This document shows, in pieces, positions 5,441-5,671 of a DNA stretch of 5,671 bases. Each line of letters opens with the position of its first letter. The stretch's first letter is position 1. The notes below the pieces were generated by a model. It saw only the letters and a list, made by a program, of their open reading frames with translations, did not search any database and was not told where the DNA came from. The position numbers were made by a program, and so were the translations under genes. Source of the DNA: CAYLLN01 sp036496265 (lineage in GTDB: Bacteria > Planctomycetota > Planctomycetia > Pirellulales > Pirellulaceae); contig DASXLL010000260.1 of the NCBI GenBank assembly GCA_036496265.1, positions 1 to 5,671 of the forward strand, given 5' to 3'.

Positions 5441-5671
5441 TGCATAATCCTTTCCTGTTGTCGGTCGTTCCTACAACTGTGACCCGCCGCGCGGCTGCGC
5501 TAGTAGCTGGCCCGTCAGACGCCGCCAGAACGAGCAGATCAATTCGGGTCAAAGCGGCAGCCGCGATAGCAGCACGCAATCAGCCTATGCCCGCCGTCGC
5601 TGTTTGTCCACACGGCGCCTTGAGAGGCGGTTACAGTTGACGGGCTCTAATTTACGTAACGTCGATTCAGT
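5441..5671. other. intergenic stretch at the right edge, no gene recognised
   Basis: This 231-bp stretch lies upstream of the lysine-rich gene and should contain its promoter, but no convincing -35/-10 pair was found. It includes a 4-bp GC hairpin CGCC-TTGAGA-GGCG (around 5617-5630) and the palindrome TTACGTAA (5652-5659). Open frames on both strands lack good starts, ribosome binding sites or recognisable protein sequence. No tRNA cloverleaf was seen. A gene beginning beyond the right edge cannot be excluded. Confidence 0.5.
5448..5456 (-). promoter_or_regulatory. strong ribosome binding site of the lysine-rich small gene
   Basis: AGGAAAGGA on the minus strand, 7 nt upstream of the ATG at 5440-5438. 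It is the main evidence, besides composition, that the 36-codon reading frame is translated, and it selects this ATG over the one at 5445-5443. Confidence 0.65.

Noticed and set aside
4935..5579. Minus-strand frame of 214 codons with a TTG start covering the small gene and the dehydrogenase N-terminus
   Set aside because: It is out of frame with both supported genes, begins at TTG without a ribosome binding site and has low-complexity, non-conserved-looking sequence.
5332..5640. Plus-strand frame of 102 codons opposite the lysine-rich gene
   Set aside because: Its Phe/Leu/Ser-rich start is the complement of AAA/AAG codons, which could pass for a signal peptide or membrane segment; no ribosome binding site supports it.
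5637..5671. TTGACG at 5637-5642 as a plus-strand -35 box for a gene beyond the right edge
   Set aside because: At 16-18 bp downstream there is no TATAAT-like hexamer, and no start codon context is visible before the window ends.

Overview
The window looks like chromosomal DNA of a GC-rich, Gram-negative-type bacterium, most likely a planctomycete of the Pirellulales kind. That assignment is an inference. It rests on the high G+C, GTG starts beside ATG, strong Shine-Dalgarno sites (AAAGGA type) on only some genes, two separate Gfo/Idh/MocA oxidoreductases, and a murB next to a LpxL/HtrB-type acyltransferase. No rRNA, tRNA, CRISPR array, insertion sequence or phage gene was seen.

Layout. Positions 1-748 carry two minus-strand housekeeping genes: trmL (tRNA wobble 2'-O-methyltransferase, 266-748) and, downstream of it, the 5' end of murB (1-176, cut by the window edge). 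A 104-bp divergent control region (749-852) separates them from a plus-strand series: a Gfo/Idh/MocA dehydrogenase (853-1944), an LpxL/HtrB-family acyltransferase (2063-2998) behind a 118-bp leader with small inverted and direct repeats, and a two-domain GNAT acetyltransferase (3152-4105). After a 38-bp convergent gap comes a second, different Gfo/Idh/MocA dehydrogenase on the minus strand (4144-5268). Upstream of it, same strand, lies a 36-residue lysine-rich protein gene (5330-5440) with one of the best ribosome binding sites in the window. Positions 5441-5671 hold no gene I can support.

How the genes work together. murB (peptidoglycan precursor) and the acyltransferase (lipid A or related lipid) point to envelope biogenesis. 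The two dehydrogenases probably oxidise or reduce sugars, nucleotide sugars or inositols, with unknown substrates. The GNAT substrate is unknown. The plus-strand gaps (118 and 153 bp) are long enough for separate promoters, so a single operon is not demonstrated. I found no clear new defence, mobile or biosynthetic system. The most unusual items are the tiny lysine-rich gene, the leader of the acyltransferase gene, and the tandem GNAT with a degenerate first half.
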